The notes beneath the pieces are model-generated. The model made no database searches. It worked only from the letters and a program-made list of their open reading frames with translations, and was not told the DNA's origin. The translations under genes and the position numbers were made by a program. This document shows, one piece after another, positions 51,588 to 59,424 of a stretch of 64,000 bases of DNA (positions are counted from its first letter, which is position 1; each line of letters starts with the position of its first letter). The stretch comes from an uncultured Dysgonomonas sp. (GTDB taxonomy: Bacteria; Bacteroidota; Bacteroidia; Bacteroidales; Dysgonomonadaceae), in assembly GCF_934668725.1 (NCBI RefSeq), contig NZ_CAKUOF010000006.1:62001-126000 (forward strand), read 5' to 3'.

Positions 51588-51643
51588 TTTAAGGAGTGAG
51601 CTGAAAATCCTTATTAAAGAGTAAGCTTAAATAAATTTAATAT

Positions 51644-52093
51644 ATGAAGAAAGTCTTCTTATCAACTCTAATGTTGATAACAACATTTTGCTTATCTGCC
51701 CAAAAAGGCAAAAATTCCCTTCAATTAAATGGTGGGTATGGTTCAAAAATTGAAACTATTGGAGGGGGTGTTCAGTTTAATCTGTCAATGTCTAAAAAGA
51801 TGGAGTTTGCACCATCAATTAATCAATTTGCAAAAAAAGATGGGATAAGCGTCAAAGAGGTTAATCTTGATTTGCACTATCTAATACCAATAGGGGAAAA
51901 GGTGAAAGTTTATCCTTTATTTGGATTCTCTCTCGCTGAATGGAATGAAACTTCAGCAGGGGTAAATTATGGAGTTGGTGCGAGATACCTCTTAACTGAT
52001 AAATTCGATTTGGGTTTGCAGTACAAAAAAAATGCTGTATCAAATGGGCAAAGTCAACATGTATCATTTCTGACAATTGGATACAAACTTTAA
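51644..52093 (+). CDS. Small outer-membrane beta-barrel protein
   Basis: A 149-residue exported protein with a signal peptide ending near LSAQ and about eight amphipathic strands (LQLNGGYGSKIETIGGGVQFNL, KVKVYPLFGFSLAEW, GVNYGVGARYLLTDKFDLGLQYKK, VSFLTIGYKL). This is the layout of OmpW/OmpA-like eight-stranded barrels. The final strand ends in YKL. It is probably controlled by the divergent XRE repressor. The lipoprotein gene follows 20 bases later. Confidence 0.75.
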   Translation: MKKVFLSTLMLITTFCLSAQKGKNSLQLNGGYGSKIETIGGGVQFNLSMSKKMEFAPSINQFAKKDGISVKEVNLDLHYLIPIGEKVKVYPLFGFSLAEWNETSAGVNYGVGARYLLTDKFDLGLQYKKNAVSNGQSQHVSFLTIGYKL

Positions 52094-52113
52094 TAATCAA
52101 ATATTAGAAATTT

Positions 52114-52521
52114 ATGAAAAAGAACTATCTTAATTTTTTCTCGGTCTTATTAATCTTATGTTGTGTTAGCTTTGGTTTTTCGGCATGTAGCAGTGATGAA
52201 GATGATGACAAACAGGAAGACAACAAATCTCTTATTGTTGGTAAATGGAAAATGGAATCTTCATCCGAGGGAATTGACGAAGATGAAAAAAACTGGATAT
52301 TCAACATTAAATCCGATGGGACTTACAACAATGGTGATGGTGATGAGTATGATGATTTAGGTACTTGGTCAATTAATGACAAGACATTCAATTATAAGTC
52401 TACAATTTGGGGGCTTAGTTTTTCGGCTGAAATCATTGAGCTTACTAAAACTCATTTTACTGCTAAGGTTAAGAATCCAATGTCATCGGGCTATATAACC
52501 AATACTTACAAAAGGTTATAA
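52114..52521 (+). CDS. Lipocalin-like lipoprotein
   Basis: A 135-residue lipoprotein. The lipobox is FSACS, followed by a very acidic linker (SDEDDDKQEDN), then a small beta-barrel-like part that begins LIVGKWKMESSSEG, as in the lipocalin-like families of Bacteroidetes, with FNIKSDGTYNN and LGTWSINDKTFNY. Ligand unknown. It is the second gene after the outer-membrane protein and shares its transcript, ending at a strong terminator. Confidence 0.8.
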   Translation: MKKNYLNFFSVLLILCCVSFGFSACSSDEDDDKQEDNKSLIVGKWKMESSSEGIDEDEKNWIFNIKSDGTYNNGDGDEYDDLGTWSINDKTFNYKSTIWGLSFSAEIIELTKTHFTAKVKNPMSSGYITNTYKRL

Positions 52522-52556
52522 ATCAATTTAACCTTAAAGATTAAAATGACGCAAAT

Positions 52557-52603
52557 AAGAATGTATCAATAAGTCTATTTATAGATTATATTGATACATT
52601 CTT
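52557..52603 (+). terminator. Terminator after the lipocalin-like gene
   Basis: AAGAATGTATCAATA (52557-52571) pairs with TATTGATACATTCTT (52589-52603), then ATTTTC. Confidence 0.8.
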
Positions 52604-52748
52604 ATTTTCATACAAAAAATTGGATTTTCAAACATGGGATAATGTGTATTCTCCTAAATTGGGATAAACAGCCATTTTCAAAGGTTTAAAAACTGCTCAT
52701 ACCATAGTGGTCAAAACATATCGGTTCTTGACTCATTTTGGGGCTATT

Positions 52749-52904
52749 TTAGGGAATATTTTGCCAATATCTGAGCAATCCTTCGCTTATTTTCTTTCGA
52801 TAAGATGAAGGTAAGGTCTTCCCGAAATTCGGATTCTTCTGTCCTTTCAGCGATTCACTAATTTTCTGCTTATGTTCTGGTGAAAGCGTTCTACTTGTTC
52901 TCAT
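52749..52904 (-). CDS. 51-residue NUMOD3-like small protein
   Basis: A short gene read on the minus strand: MRTSRTLSPEHKQKISESLK, then GQKNPNFGKTLPSSYRKKIS and EGLLRYWQNIP. The pattern SPEHKQKISESLKGQKNPNFGK is the NUMOD3 DNA-binding motif normally found next to GIY-YIG or HNH homing nucleases, seen here with a partial second copy (SSYRKKISEGL) and no nuclease domain. The ATG lies two bases after the stop of the replication protein gene, so it is co-translated. Possible accessory factor of replication or DNA nicking. Confidence 0.65.
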   Translation of the reverse strand: MRTSRTLSPEHKQKISESLKGQKNPNFGKTLPSSYRKKISEGLLRYWQNIP

Positions 52905-52906
52905 AT

Positions 52907-53989
52907 CTATATTAATTGGTTTATATATTTATTGATGTTATTATTTATTCTATCTATAAATAGTTCTTGTTTATATTTTTCATATTTATATTCATTATAA
53001 GAATCAATATTATTAATTAATCTCTTTAGATTGGTGTATTGAGTAGCAGATATTGGAGTCGGGAGGGTAGGTTGTAATATACCCTGCGATGGTACAATTT
53101 CAAGAGTTGGTAAGAGGTGTATTTTCTCTCGTTTTCTCTTGCTTGCACCATTCTTATATATGACAATAATTCTGTCTAAATATTCTGAAAACATATTGTA
53201 TTGGAATTGGGGGTTGGCAACATCATCGAATGATATAAGTCTTTTGTGTTTTTTCATATACCTTCGTATTTCCTCATAGGTAAGCCTAATTTCAATACGA
53301 TATAATTTTGTGAATTTAGGATTATGGTCTTTGTGATAATTATTGATATATTCTTTTCCCGATTGTTTGATTTCTTCTGTCTTGTTATAACATGAAAGCT
53401 CATAAGTACGCTTCTTGTTTTTGATGAGAATAGACCTTATTTTAAAAGAATTATTTAAAGAACCGTGATTGCAGAAAACAATCTCTTTGATGACCTTATT
53501 GCGGTTTTGAATCGTACTATTGAATAGTTTGACTGAATTGTCCTTATCCCGTAAATTTTGCCTTAAGACTTTTTCTATATCGTAATCATAGCAATCTATC
53601 GCAATATCAATTTTATTGAAGTTGCTAACAGCCAAATTCAGGTCTTCTAATACATTTGGAATATGTTTCAGGGTGTTATTATAGAATGTTTCATTGAATA
53701 CTGTAAAGCGTATAAGGTTGTCAAATATTGCTCCATGCATTTTAAAGTCTACACTGCCAATTTTCTTGTCGTTGTAAATAACGTTGAATGAATGCTTAAA
53801 TCTTTTGTTTGGGTCTTGAAAGCGGATTAGTTTTGTTCGGTTGAATTGGAACTCGGTTTCAAAGTAATAGTTTGGGTTATCTTCTACTGCATAGTTGAAG
53901 TTATCTTGAACAGTAGACACGCAGGAAAAGACTAGTTTGTCTAATTGGATGATTGCTTTAGGTTGTGGTTTCTTTTTCTCATTTCTCAT
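52907..53989 (-). CDS. Replication-initiator-like protein (Rep_trans-type)
   Basis: A 360-residue basic protein. It resembles the Rep_trans/replication initiation factor group of plasmids and filamentous phages: strands LDKLVFSC near the N-terminus, a NFNKIDIAIDCYDYD segment containing the acidic metal-type residues, and TYELSCYNKTEEIKQSG followed by KLYRIEIRLTYEEIRRYM, where the YNK and R-x-E pattern is typical. The C-terminal 60 residues are Asn/Lys-rich. I am not sure of the family at domain level. It implies rolling-circle replication of a plasmid-like or phage-like unit. Confidence 0.55.
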   Translation of the reverse strand: MRNEKKKPQPKAIIQLDKLVFSCVSTVQDNFNYAVEDNPNYYFETEFQFNRTKLIRFQDPNKRFKHSFNVIYNDKKIGSVDFKMHGAIFDNLIRFTVFNETFYNNTLKHIPNVLEDLNLAVSNFNKIDIAIDCYDYDIEKVLRQNLRDKDNSVKLFNSTIQNRNKVIKEIVFCNHGSLNNSFKIRSILIKNKKRTYELSCYNKTEEIKQSGKEYINNYHKDHNPKFTKLYRIEIRLTYEEIRRYMKKHKRLISFDDVANPQFQYNMFSEYLDRIIVIYKNGASKRKREKIHLLPTLEIVPSQGILQPTLPTPISATQYTNLKRLINNIDSYNEYKYEKYKQELFIDRINNNINKYINQLI

Positions 53990-54113
53990 AAATTTATATT
54001 ATTAATACTCTTATTTTTAGAAGTACACTATGGTACAGTCTATTCTTTATCTAATAAATAGTATTATTTACGAGAAAATAAAGGTTTAGTATAATATTTT
54101 ATTAAAATAAAGA

Positions 54114-54132
54114 AACATGCTTAAGGCATGTT
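54114..54132. repeat. Hairpin AACATGC/GCATGTT
   Basis: A 7-bp stem with a 5-base loop, followed on the minus strand by T-rich sequence. It is either the terminator of the operon ending at 54276 or part of an origin. Confidence 0.5.
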
Positions 54133-54163
54133 CCAATTATATAATGAGAAATTTATAGTAGTT

Positions 54164-54183
54164 GCGTGCGGTGATCCGCACGC
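54164..54183. repeat. GC-rich hairpin GCGTGCGG/CCGCACGC
   Basis: A perfect 8-bp GC-rich stem with a TGAT loop in very AT-rich surroundings, 175 bases upstream of the rep-like gene. It is a candidate replication origin feature. Confidence 0.5.
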
Positions 54184-54275
54184 TTATAAAAATAATATCA
54201 AAAATATAGTTTTATAAAAAAGAAGAAGTATAAATCACTAGATTTACTTTATTGTTGGAATTGAATACATATAAT

Positions 54276-54809
54276 CTACTTTAATGATGATTGTCCAACA
54301 TTATATAAATTAACAATAACGTCTTTTAATGCAAATAGTGCAAAGAAGACAAAATAAAGCAATGAGAATAAGCCCACGCCATTTATAGCATCGGCGTAAT
54401 TACACAAAATGTTAAGCGAAATAATCATCTTAATAACTATAGAGAACACTAAAGAACCAATTAAAAAAATAACTGTAGCAGCAAATGTTGAATTCAAATT
54501 AATTAATAAATTCAACCCACCTTTTTTTTCTTTTATTTTGCTTGCTATATTACTCCAATAGAATGATATCAGAATTACATAGCCTGCCACAACTAACCCC
54601 AATATACTAGGAAGAATACTTAGAGATATATCCACTGCTGTTTGAAGTATTATCAAAGTAGATGAACATATACAGTAAATAGCCATACTTAATCCTAAAG
54701 ATATTAAGGACGGGAAGATGGAATCTTTGAGAAAATCATATACTGAGTAGCCTGAAAATATAGATTCCCATCCAAAACCAACATTGATATCATTTATATT
54801 TTCAGACAT
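54276..54809 (-). CDS. Four-helix membrane protein, candidate effector
   Basis: A 177-residue protein with an acidic N-terminal tail and four strong hydrophobic helices at about 31-57, 63-88, 108-131 and 146-163. No family is recognised. It begins 11 bases after the stop of the DUF4747-like gene, so the two form an operon. A membrane partner next to a soluble gene of unknown function in an accessory island is typical of abortive-infection pairs. Function unproved. Confidence 0.65.
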   Translation of the reverse strand: MSENINDINVGFGWESIFSGYSVYDFLKDSIFPSLISLGLSMAIYCICSSTLIILQTAVDISLSILPSILGLVVAGYVILISFYWSNIASKIKEKKGGLNLLINLNSTFAATVIFLIGSLVFSIVIKMIISLNILCNYADAINGVGLFSLLYFVFFALFALKDVIVNLYNVGQSSLK

Positions 54810-54820
54810 ATATAAAATTT

Positions 54821-55708
54821 TTAATTTTCATCTTGTCTCCAAATAGACATTATTTTACTATAGATAATATTTCCTAAAGTTTCTAAATTGTATTTTATAT
54901 TTTCGCGGCGAGGATATTCTTCAGTATTAAATATTTCAGTTCTACCGCCTTCTCTTTCTATTAATCTAGCTTCAATTTCACCGTTACTTTCTGATATTTT
55001 GACAATTGAAGCAGGAAGACTATCTTCCTCAAATGATAAAACACCCCCTTTACCTGTTTTCAAATCAATATCAACTTCATTTGCCCCCGAATTAGTAAGC
55101 TTCTCATCGAAGACTTTCTCAAAATCTACCGTGTGGTCTTTATTACTATAAGACAATTTTGCTTTCAAAGAGGTCACAGCGAATGCATTTTTTAAAACAT
55201 CTAAGATACTACTAGTTTTTTCTATATAAACAAAAAGCTCTTTATTCGGTTCGTTATTTTCTCTTAATAAACGTTCTCCTGCAACCTCAATAAATTTTTT
55301 CACTTTGTTTATTGATAGCCCTCCACTCATGAATATAGCTAATCTATGAGCTTCAGGAACAAAATAAAAATAAGAACTTTTGCCATTTGCACCAACACCA
55401 TCATCATTAAATGGTCTTTCAATGCTTTCTTTTGTTCCTATATTAATATATCCATCAGGGTCTAAGCTCGTATATTCCATTAATAGACCTTTATATATTC
55501 TACTATTATCCTCCATTGGGGCAAATCTGAATAGAGAAATGTATCTGTCTTGTGCAGTCCTTACGGCATAATCCTTCTTCAATAAATCGTTGAAAAAGTT
55601 AATATAACCCTCTTTTTCTCCTACTGGAAGTATCTTCACGTTAATAAATAGAAGAGTAGCATTTTTCATTCTTAGATGTTCTGGTTTACGATTTTCTCTT
55701 TTAGCCAT
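54821..55708 (-). CDS. DUF4747-like protein
   Basis: A 295-residue soluble protein. It resembles the DUF4747 family: a strand ATLLFINVKILP at the start, YISLFRFAPMEDNSRIYKGLLMEYTSLDPDGYINIGTKE, then YFYFVPEAHRLAIF and KKFIEVAGERLL. The family is of unknown function and sporadic in accessory DNA. The second half has KDHTVDFEKVFDEKL and the charged IEARLIEREGGRTEIFN. First gene of a two-gene unit with a membrane protein. Role as a sensor or antitoxin is inference. Confidence 0.6.
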   Translation of the reverse strand: MAKRENRKPEHLRMKNATLLFINVKILPVGEKEGYINFFNDLLKKDYAVRTAQDRYISLFRFAPMEDNSRIYKGLLMEYTSLDPDGYINIGTKESIERPFNDDGVGANGKSSYFYFVPEAHRLAIFMSGGLSINKVKKFIEVAGERLLRENNEPNKELFVYIEKTSSILDVLKNAFAVTSLKAKLSYSNKDHTVDFEKVFDEKLTNSGANEVDIDLKTGKGGVLSFEEDSLPASIVKISESNGEIEARLIEREGGRTEIFNTEEYPRRENIKYNLETLGNIIYSKIMSIWRQDEN

Positions 55709-56240
55709 AGATATAGATTTTTAAATTGTACAATTTCATAAAGATAGAAAATATTCATTTTAAAATATATAAGGTAACCAATTAAAAATAAGCAATTAGT
55801 CTATGTATTCTTTCAATTGATATAATTTGTTCAAATCCTCTATAAATTGGTTCGAGAACAGTTGCAAGAGGTTCACAAAACAAGAAAGAAATTTCTCCTA
55901 AAAAATTAAGAAAAATCCCTCTAAACAACAGTTTAGAGGGATTTTTTTATTTACTAGCGGACACCTTTGAGGCCCAAAAACCAAATTAATCCCCAATTAT
56001 ACTCTATTTGTTAACCGCTTTATTAGGAAAAAAGCGGCAAGAAGTCATATGATACATCTCACTAAGGGTAAATCCTAATTTTGACTAAAACCTCTTGGAC
56101 TATAAATAATCGAATATAACGAAATATAATAATTTAGTAAAATTAAAAACTAGTTTCAATCATTTAGGGACTCTCTTTGAGAACAATATATCTGGTTTGT
56201 CGTTTTAGTAAGAGTAATCAATTATAGGATAAAGCCAAAA
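55709..56240. other. Intergenic region with an orphan terminator
   Basis: 532 bases without a gene. The hairpin at 55913-55944 is the only strong feature. Two T-loop-like stretches (GTTCAAATCC near 55833 and GGTTCGAGAAC near 55850) occur, but no tRNA can be folded. A further CCGCTTT/AAAGCGG pair is near 56017-56036. This is the probable right boundary of the accessory island. Confidence 0.5.
55913..55944. terminator. Strong terminator without an obvious gene upstream
   Basis: AAATCCCTCTAAAC (55913-55926) pairs perfectly with GTTTAGAGGGATTT (55931-55944), loop AACA, then T-rich sequence. No plus-strand gene precedes it, so it may end a small RNA from 55709-55912 or be left from a lost gene. 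Confidence 0.8.
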
Positions 56241-56972
56241 ATGAACATATATAAATATTATTCCATACTAGTACTATTGCTTATGGCACTATCCATAAAT
56301 GCGGCAAATGATAAAACAACTATTTATAATGCCTTTATAACGGGAAATATGGCAGAGTGGAAAACCACTATAATAGATATTGAATCCCGTAAATTAACTT
56401 CTGCCGCCAATAAACTCGAACTTGTAAACTATTATTATGGATACATTGGTTATAGTCTTGGGGTGAAAAATAAAAAAGAAGCAGCAAAATATGTCGATAA
56501 AATGGAGACGATCTTAGATGAACTTACAAAATCTAATCCTAAGCTTGCTGATGTGTATGCCTATAAGGCGGCTTTGGTTGGATTTAAGATCGGGTTATCT
56601 CCTTACAAAGCTCCTTTTATTGGAAAATCGAGTGGAGAGAATGCTAAAAAAGCACTCACCATAGATCCTAATAATATTCAAGGGAATATAGAACAGGCTA
56701 ATGTTTTATACTATTCTCCAGCAGCCTTTGGCGGTGATAAAACAAAGGCAAAGGAATACTATAAGAAAGCTGTATCTCTTTTCGAAGATAATCCGGCATC
56801 GCTACCTCAAAATTGGCTTTACTTGAGCCTTCTCACTAAAATAGCTCAGATACAAGAAGACGAAAAAGACTTCAAAGGAGCAAAACAAACTTATGATAAA
56901 ATATTATCCATAGAGCCTAACTATACTTTTGTTAAGAATGAGTTATTACCCGATTTGAAGAAAAAGATGTAA
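56241..56972 (+). CDS. Secreted TPR-containing protein
   Basis: A 243-residue exported protein; signal peptide to about residue 21 (LSINA). The rest is helical with TPR-like repeats: ELVNYYYGYIGYSLGVKNKKEAAKYVDKM, AKKALTIDPNNIQGNIEQANVLYY, KAKEYYKKAVSLFEDNP and GAKQTYDKILSIEPNY. Members with this layout are common in Bacteroidetes and of unknown function, probably periplasmic. It ends nine bases from the convergent end of the carotenoid operon. Confidence 0.75.
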   Translation: MNIYKYYSILVLLLMALSINAANDKTTIYNAFITGNMAEWKTTIIDIESRKLTSAANKLELVNYYYGYIGYSLGVKNKKEAAKYVDKMETILDELTKSNPKLADVYAYKAALVGFKIGLSPYKAPFIGKSSGENAKKALTIDPNNIQGNIEQANVLYYSPAAFGGDKTKAKEYYKKAVSLFEDNPASLPQNWLYLSLLTKIAQIQEDEKDFKGAKQTYDKILSIEPNYTFVKNELLPDLKKKM

Positions 56973-56981
56973 GTTCAGATA

Positions 56982-58085
56982 TTATTGTTTAATAAAGACA
57001 TCCCGATCTTTCCATATTAAAGACTTTCGTTTGCGATGTAATAAAGCAATACACATAATTTTCAAAAAGATAAAATGCTGAGGCAGCATATAGAGAATAT
57101 TATCTGAGATGGATTGTTTACTTGCTTTTGATACAAATATCCTTATCAGAATGATGGAACATATATATATTGCCGATGCATATATCCCTAACGAGAAGTA
57201 GAGTAATAAGGGGACAAAAGTAGTGAAGGTGGCAAATAATAACCCTGTTACAATGCTTCCTCCGAAAAAATCGAAGATGTTTTTAGAAAATCCATCAATA
57301 GATTCATCCAAAGTATTATACATTCTGCATTGTATATCTTCGTTGCCAAGAATAGTACTTACACGCATTCTGCTTTTCTTATAATATCTGCAAATGGCAA
57401 TGTCTTCCACCTTATTTGTTTTATGAATCGAGTGTGGTACTAGCTGTTTATAAGCTTGTGCCTCGAAAAACATAAATTGACCATTGGCAGCCGAAAAAGA
57501 AGTCCAGCTCGACCAGCGAATCAATATCAGAGGTAACAAGCTCAATAATATCCAGTTCATCAGAGGAATAGAGAGCAGTGTTTCTTTATTACTGATAATT
57601 TGCTTGGGGAAGATAGACAATAGCTTTAGCTTTTGTTTCTTCATCAAATAAACCGACTGCTCTATTAGTTGATGCTTTACCCTTACATCTGCATCTAAAA
57701 ATAAAAAATACTCTCCTGTGGCTTTTAAAGCTAGATTGTGGCAGGCAAAATTTTTCCCTAGCCATCCTTTTTCTAATTCCACTCCCTCTATAAGTGTTAT
57801 ATTAGGGTTATTATGCATTGACTGTCTTACAATATTTGCAGTATTGTCGGTCGAGCAATCATTGTATACGATTACCTCATAATTAGGATAAGATAGACTC
57901 TCAATATCAGCCAACAATTTGCCGATATTTGCCTCTTCGTTTCGGGCAGGTATTAAGATGGATACTTTAGGATGACTTTCAATATGGGTGTCCTGCGGAA
58001 GATATACATTTGTCAACAGATTAACCACAGACACAAGTAGCCTGATGAATCCTAAAAACAATATGGCATATCCTATATATATCAT
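56982..58085 (-). CDS. Glycosyltransferase family 2 (carotenoid glycosyltransferase-like)
   Basis: A 367-residue membrane-bound enzyme. The GT-A fold is shown by SILIPARNEEANIGKLL, YNDCSTDNT and the metal-binding FLDADVRVK, then NKVEDIAICRYYK. It has one N-terminal and about three C-terminal hydrophobic helices. Its place as last gene of the carotenoid operon suggests it adds a sugar to the hydroxylated carotenoid, as CrtQ-type enzymes do. The start overlaps the stop of the acyltransferase by four bases. Substrate inferred from context only. Confidence 0.8.
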   Translation of the reverse strand: MIYIGYAILFLGFIRLLVSVVNLLTNVYLPQDTHIESHPKVSILIPARNEEANIGKLLADIESLSYPNYEVIVYNDCSTDNTANIVRQSMHNNPNITLIEGVELEKGWLGKNFACHNLALKATGEYFLFLDADVRVKHQLIEQSVYLMKKQKLKLLSIFPKQIISNKETLLSIPLMNWILLSLLPLILIRWSSWTSFSAANGQFMFFEAQAYKQLVPHSIHKTNKVEDIAICRYYKKSRMRVSTILGNEDIQCRMYNTLDESIDGFSKNIFDFFGGSIVTGLLFATFTTFVPLLLYFSLGIYASAIYICSIILIRIFVSKASKQSISDNILYMLPQHFIFLKIMCIALLHRKRKSLIWKDRDVFIKQ

Positions 58086-58699
58086 TTATCAGTCTGGTTT
58101 TTGATGCATTCGTGTGCAAAATGGGTAAAGTCTTGCTGAATAGTTTCGATGTCTATTGTGTCCCCCGCATTGTATGGGGTGAAGTAGATATTCAGTGAAG
58201 GCTTCTTATAAGAGAAGTAATCTATTAAATTTACATTAAAAACGATTTGTACTTCGCCGTTCAGTTTCTTTAAAATATATTCCAGTCCTTTCTCAAAAAC
58301 AAAATCGTGTGTATACAGTGTCTGTATTTCTCCCTGAGGAAAAATCAGCATTACATTTTCTTTGTGCTTTAATAAATCAGTTGTATATGCTAAACTTTCG
58401 ACTATATCCCGACTGTTCTTTCGGATCGAAAAAGCTCCACCTTTATTAAGGATCATAAATTTGCGGAGCTGCTCTTCGAGCATCATTACATACAGTTTTC
58501 GCTTGAAAACTCTTTTGTTAAGCCATAATTGTATAAAACCATCCCACCACGAGAAATGATTTGCGATTAAAAGAATAGGCTTCCTGTTATCTTCAAAATC
58601 GCCTATTACTGTGATTTTCCTAAAATACCTCTTGAGTTGTATTTTTGCGTATAAATCAAAGAACAGTACTCCCAGATATGTTTTATTGGCTTTTATCAT
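58082..58699 (-). CDS. PlsC-type acyltransferase
   Basis: A 205-residue membrane-associated acyltransferase; I start it at 58699 (MIKANKTYLGVLFFDLYAK), where ATGA overlaps the stop of the cruF-like gene. The HX4D motif is ANHFSWWDGF and the substrate-binding motif reads LIFPQGE, with MMLEEQLRKF between. It belongs to the 1-acylglycerol-3-phosphate acyltransferase superfamily. In this operon it probably acylates the carotenoid-bound sugar. The C-terminus is short. Confidence 0.82.
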   Translation of the reverse strand: MIKANKTYLGVLFFDLYAKIQLKRYFRKITVIGDFEDNRKPILLIANHFSWWDGFIQLWLNKRVFKRKLYVMMLEEQLRKFMILNKGGAFSIRKNSRDIVESLAYTTDLLKHKENVMLIFPQGEIQTLYTHDFVFEKGLEYILKKLNGEVQIVFNVNLIDYFSYKKPSLNIYFTPYNAGDTIDIETIQQDFTHFAHECIKNQTDK

Positions 58700-59370
58700 T
58701 GGATGAACAGTAAGCTGAAAATACTGATGATAGTGAAAAATAACATTTGAATCCAAAACAAGGCTCCCGCGGATTTATTATCGACCGGAATCTTAAATAA
58801 GACCAACAAACTGTGATAAAATAATGCGGCTACAAACCAGGTTACAAAATTTTCGACAGGCGGATAGAATGTCTTGAAATGCCACATTTGCATCGGAGGT
58901 GCTGCCAATTCTAAGATTAAATCATAACAAATCATTAGCGAAGCTCCCCCTACTATTCTGAGATATGGGTTATTTGTAAAACGAGAAATAATAGACTGAG
59001 AGGCATACACGAGAAATACCCAATTGAGTCCGATAATCAAAGGAGTATTCCACAGTTTCAATCCCAAGCTTACGTCGTATTGATATTCACCAAACAAAAT
59101 GCCCGAATTGACACCTGCCACTTCGAGAAAGAAAGAACTCAAAGCAATGAAAGCAAATACTAAGACAGTAGATTTATTCCACTCTTTATGAAGGAAAAGT
59201 ATACAGCCAATAACCAATATAAGTGTAAGAGCAGTTATGCTAAAAAATAACTCCCGAGTGTAAGGTATTATAAATAGTAACAAGCCAACAAAATAAAAAC
59301 GTAAAAAGGTTTTGGGTAACTCTTCTTCCGAAATCATTTTCTGTAAGACTTTATTTTCCATGCCTATCAT
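58696..59370 (-). CDS. CruF-like carotenoid 1,2-hydratase (DUF422 family)
   Basis: A 224-residue integral membrane protein with about seven helices. The CruF signature is clear: FLEVAGVNSGILFGEYQYDVSLGLKLWNTPLIIGLNWVFLVY and YDLILELAAPPMQMWHF. CruF proteins add water to the end of the acyclic carotenoid, giving a 1-hydroxy group. Possible start at 59361 also exists (MENKVLQ). The next gene starts within its stop codon. It is 54 bases downstream of the crtD-like gene. Confidence 0.85.
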   Translation of the reverse strand: MIGMENKVLQKMISEEELPKTFLRFYFVGLLLFIIPYTRELFFSITALTLILVIGCILFLHKEWNKSTVLVFAFIALSSFFLEVAGVNSGILFGEYQYDVSLGLKLWNTPLIIGLNWVFLVYASQSIISRFTNNPYLRIVGGASLMICYDLILELAAPPMQMWHFKTFYPPVENFVTWFVAALFYHSLLVLFKIPVDNKSAGALFWIQMLFFTIISIFSLLFIQ

Positions 59371-59424
59371 TTTAGTTATCAGTAATCAGCAAACAAGGCT
59401 TGTCTGCTAGTAAACTTGTAATTG

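Noticed and set aside
55826..55862. T-loop-like stretches GTTCAAATCC and GGTTCGAGAAC suggesting a tRNA or att remnant
   Set aside because: No acceptor, D-arm or anticodon arm can be formed, and no identical copy was found near the integrases.
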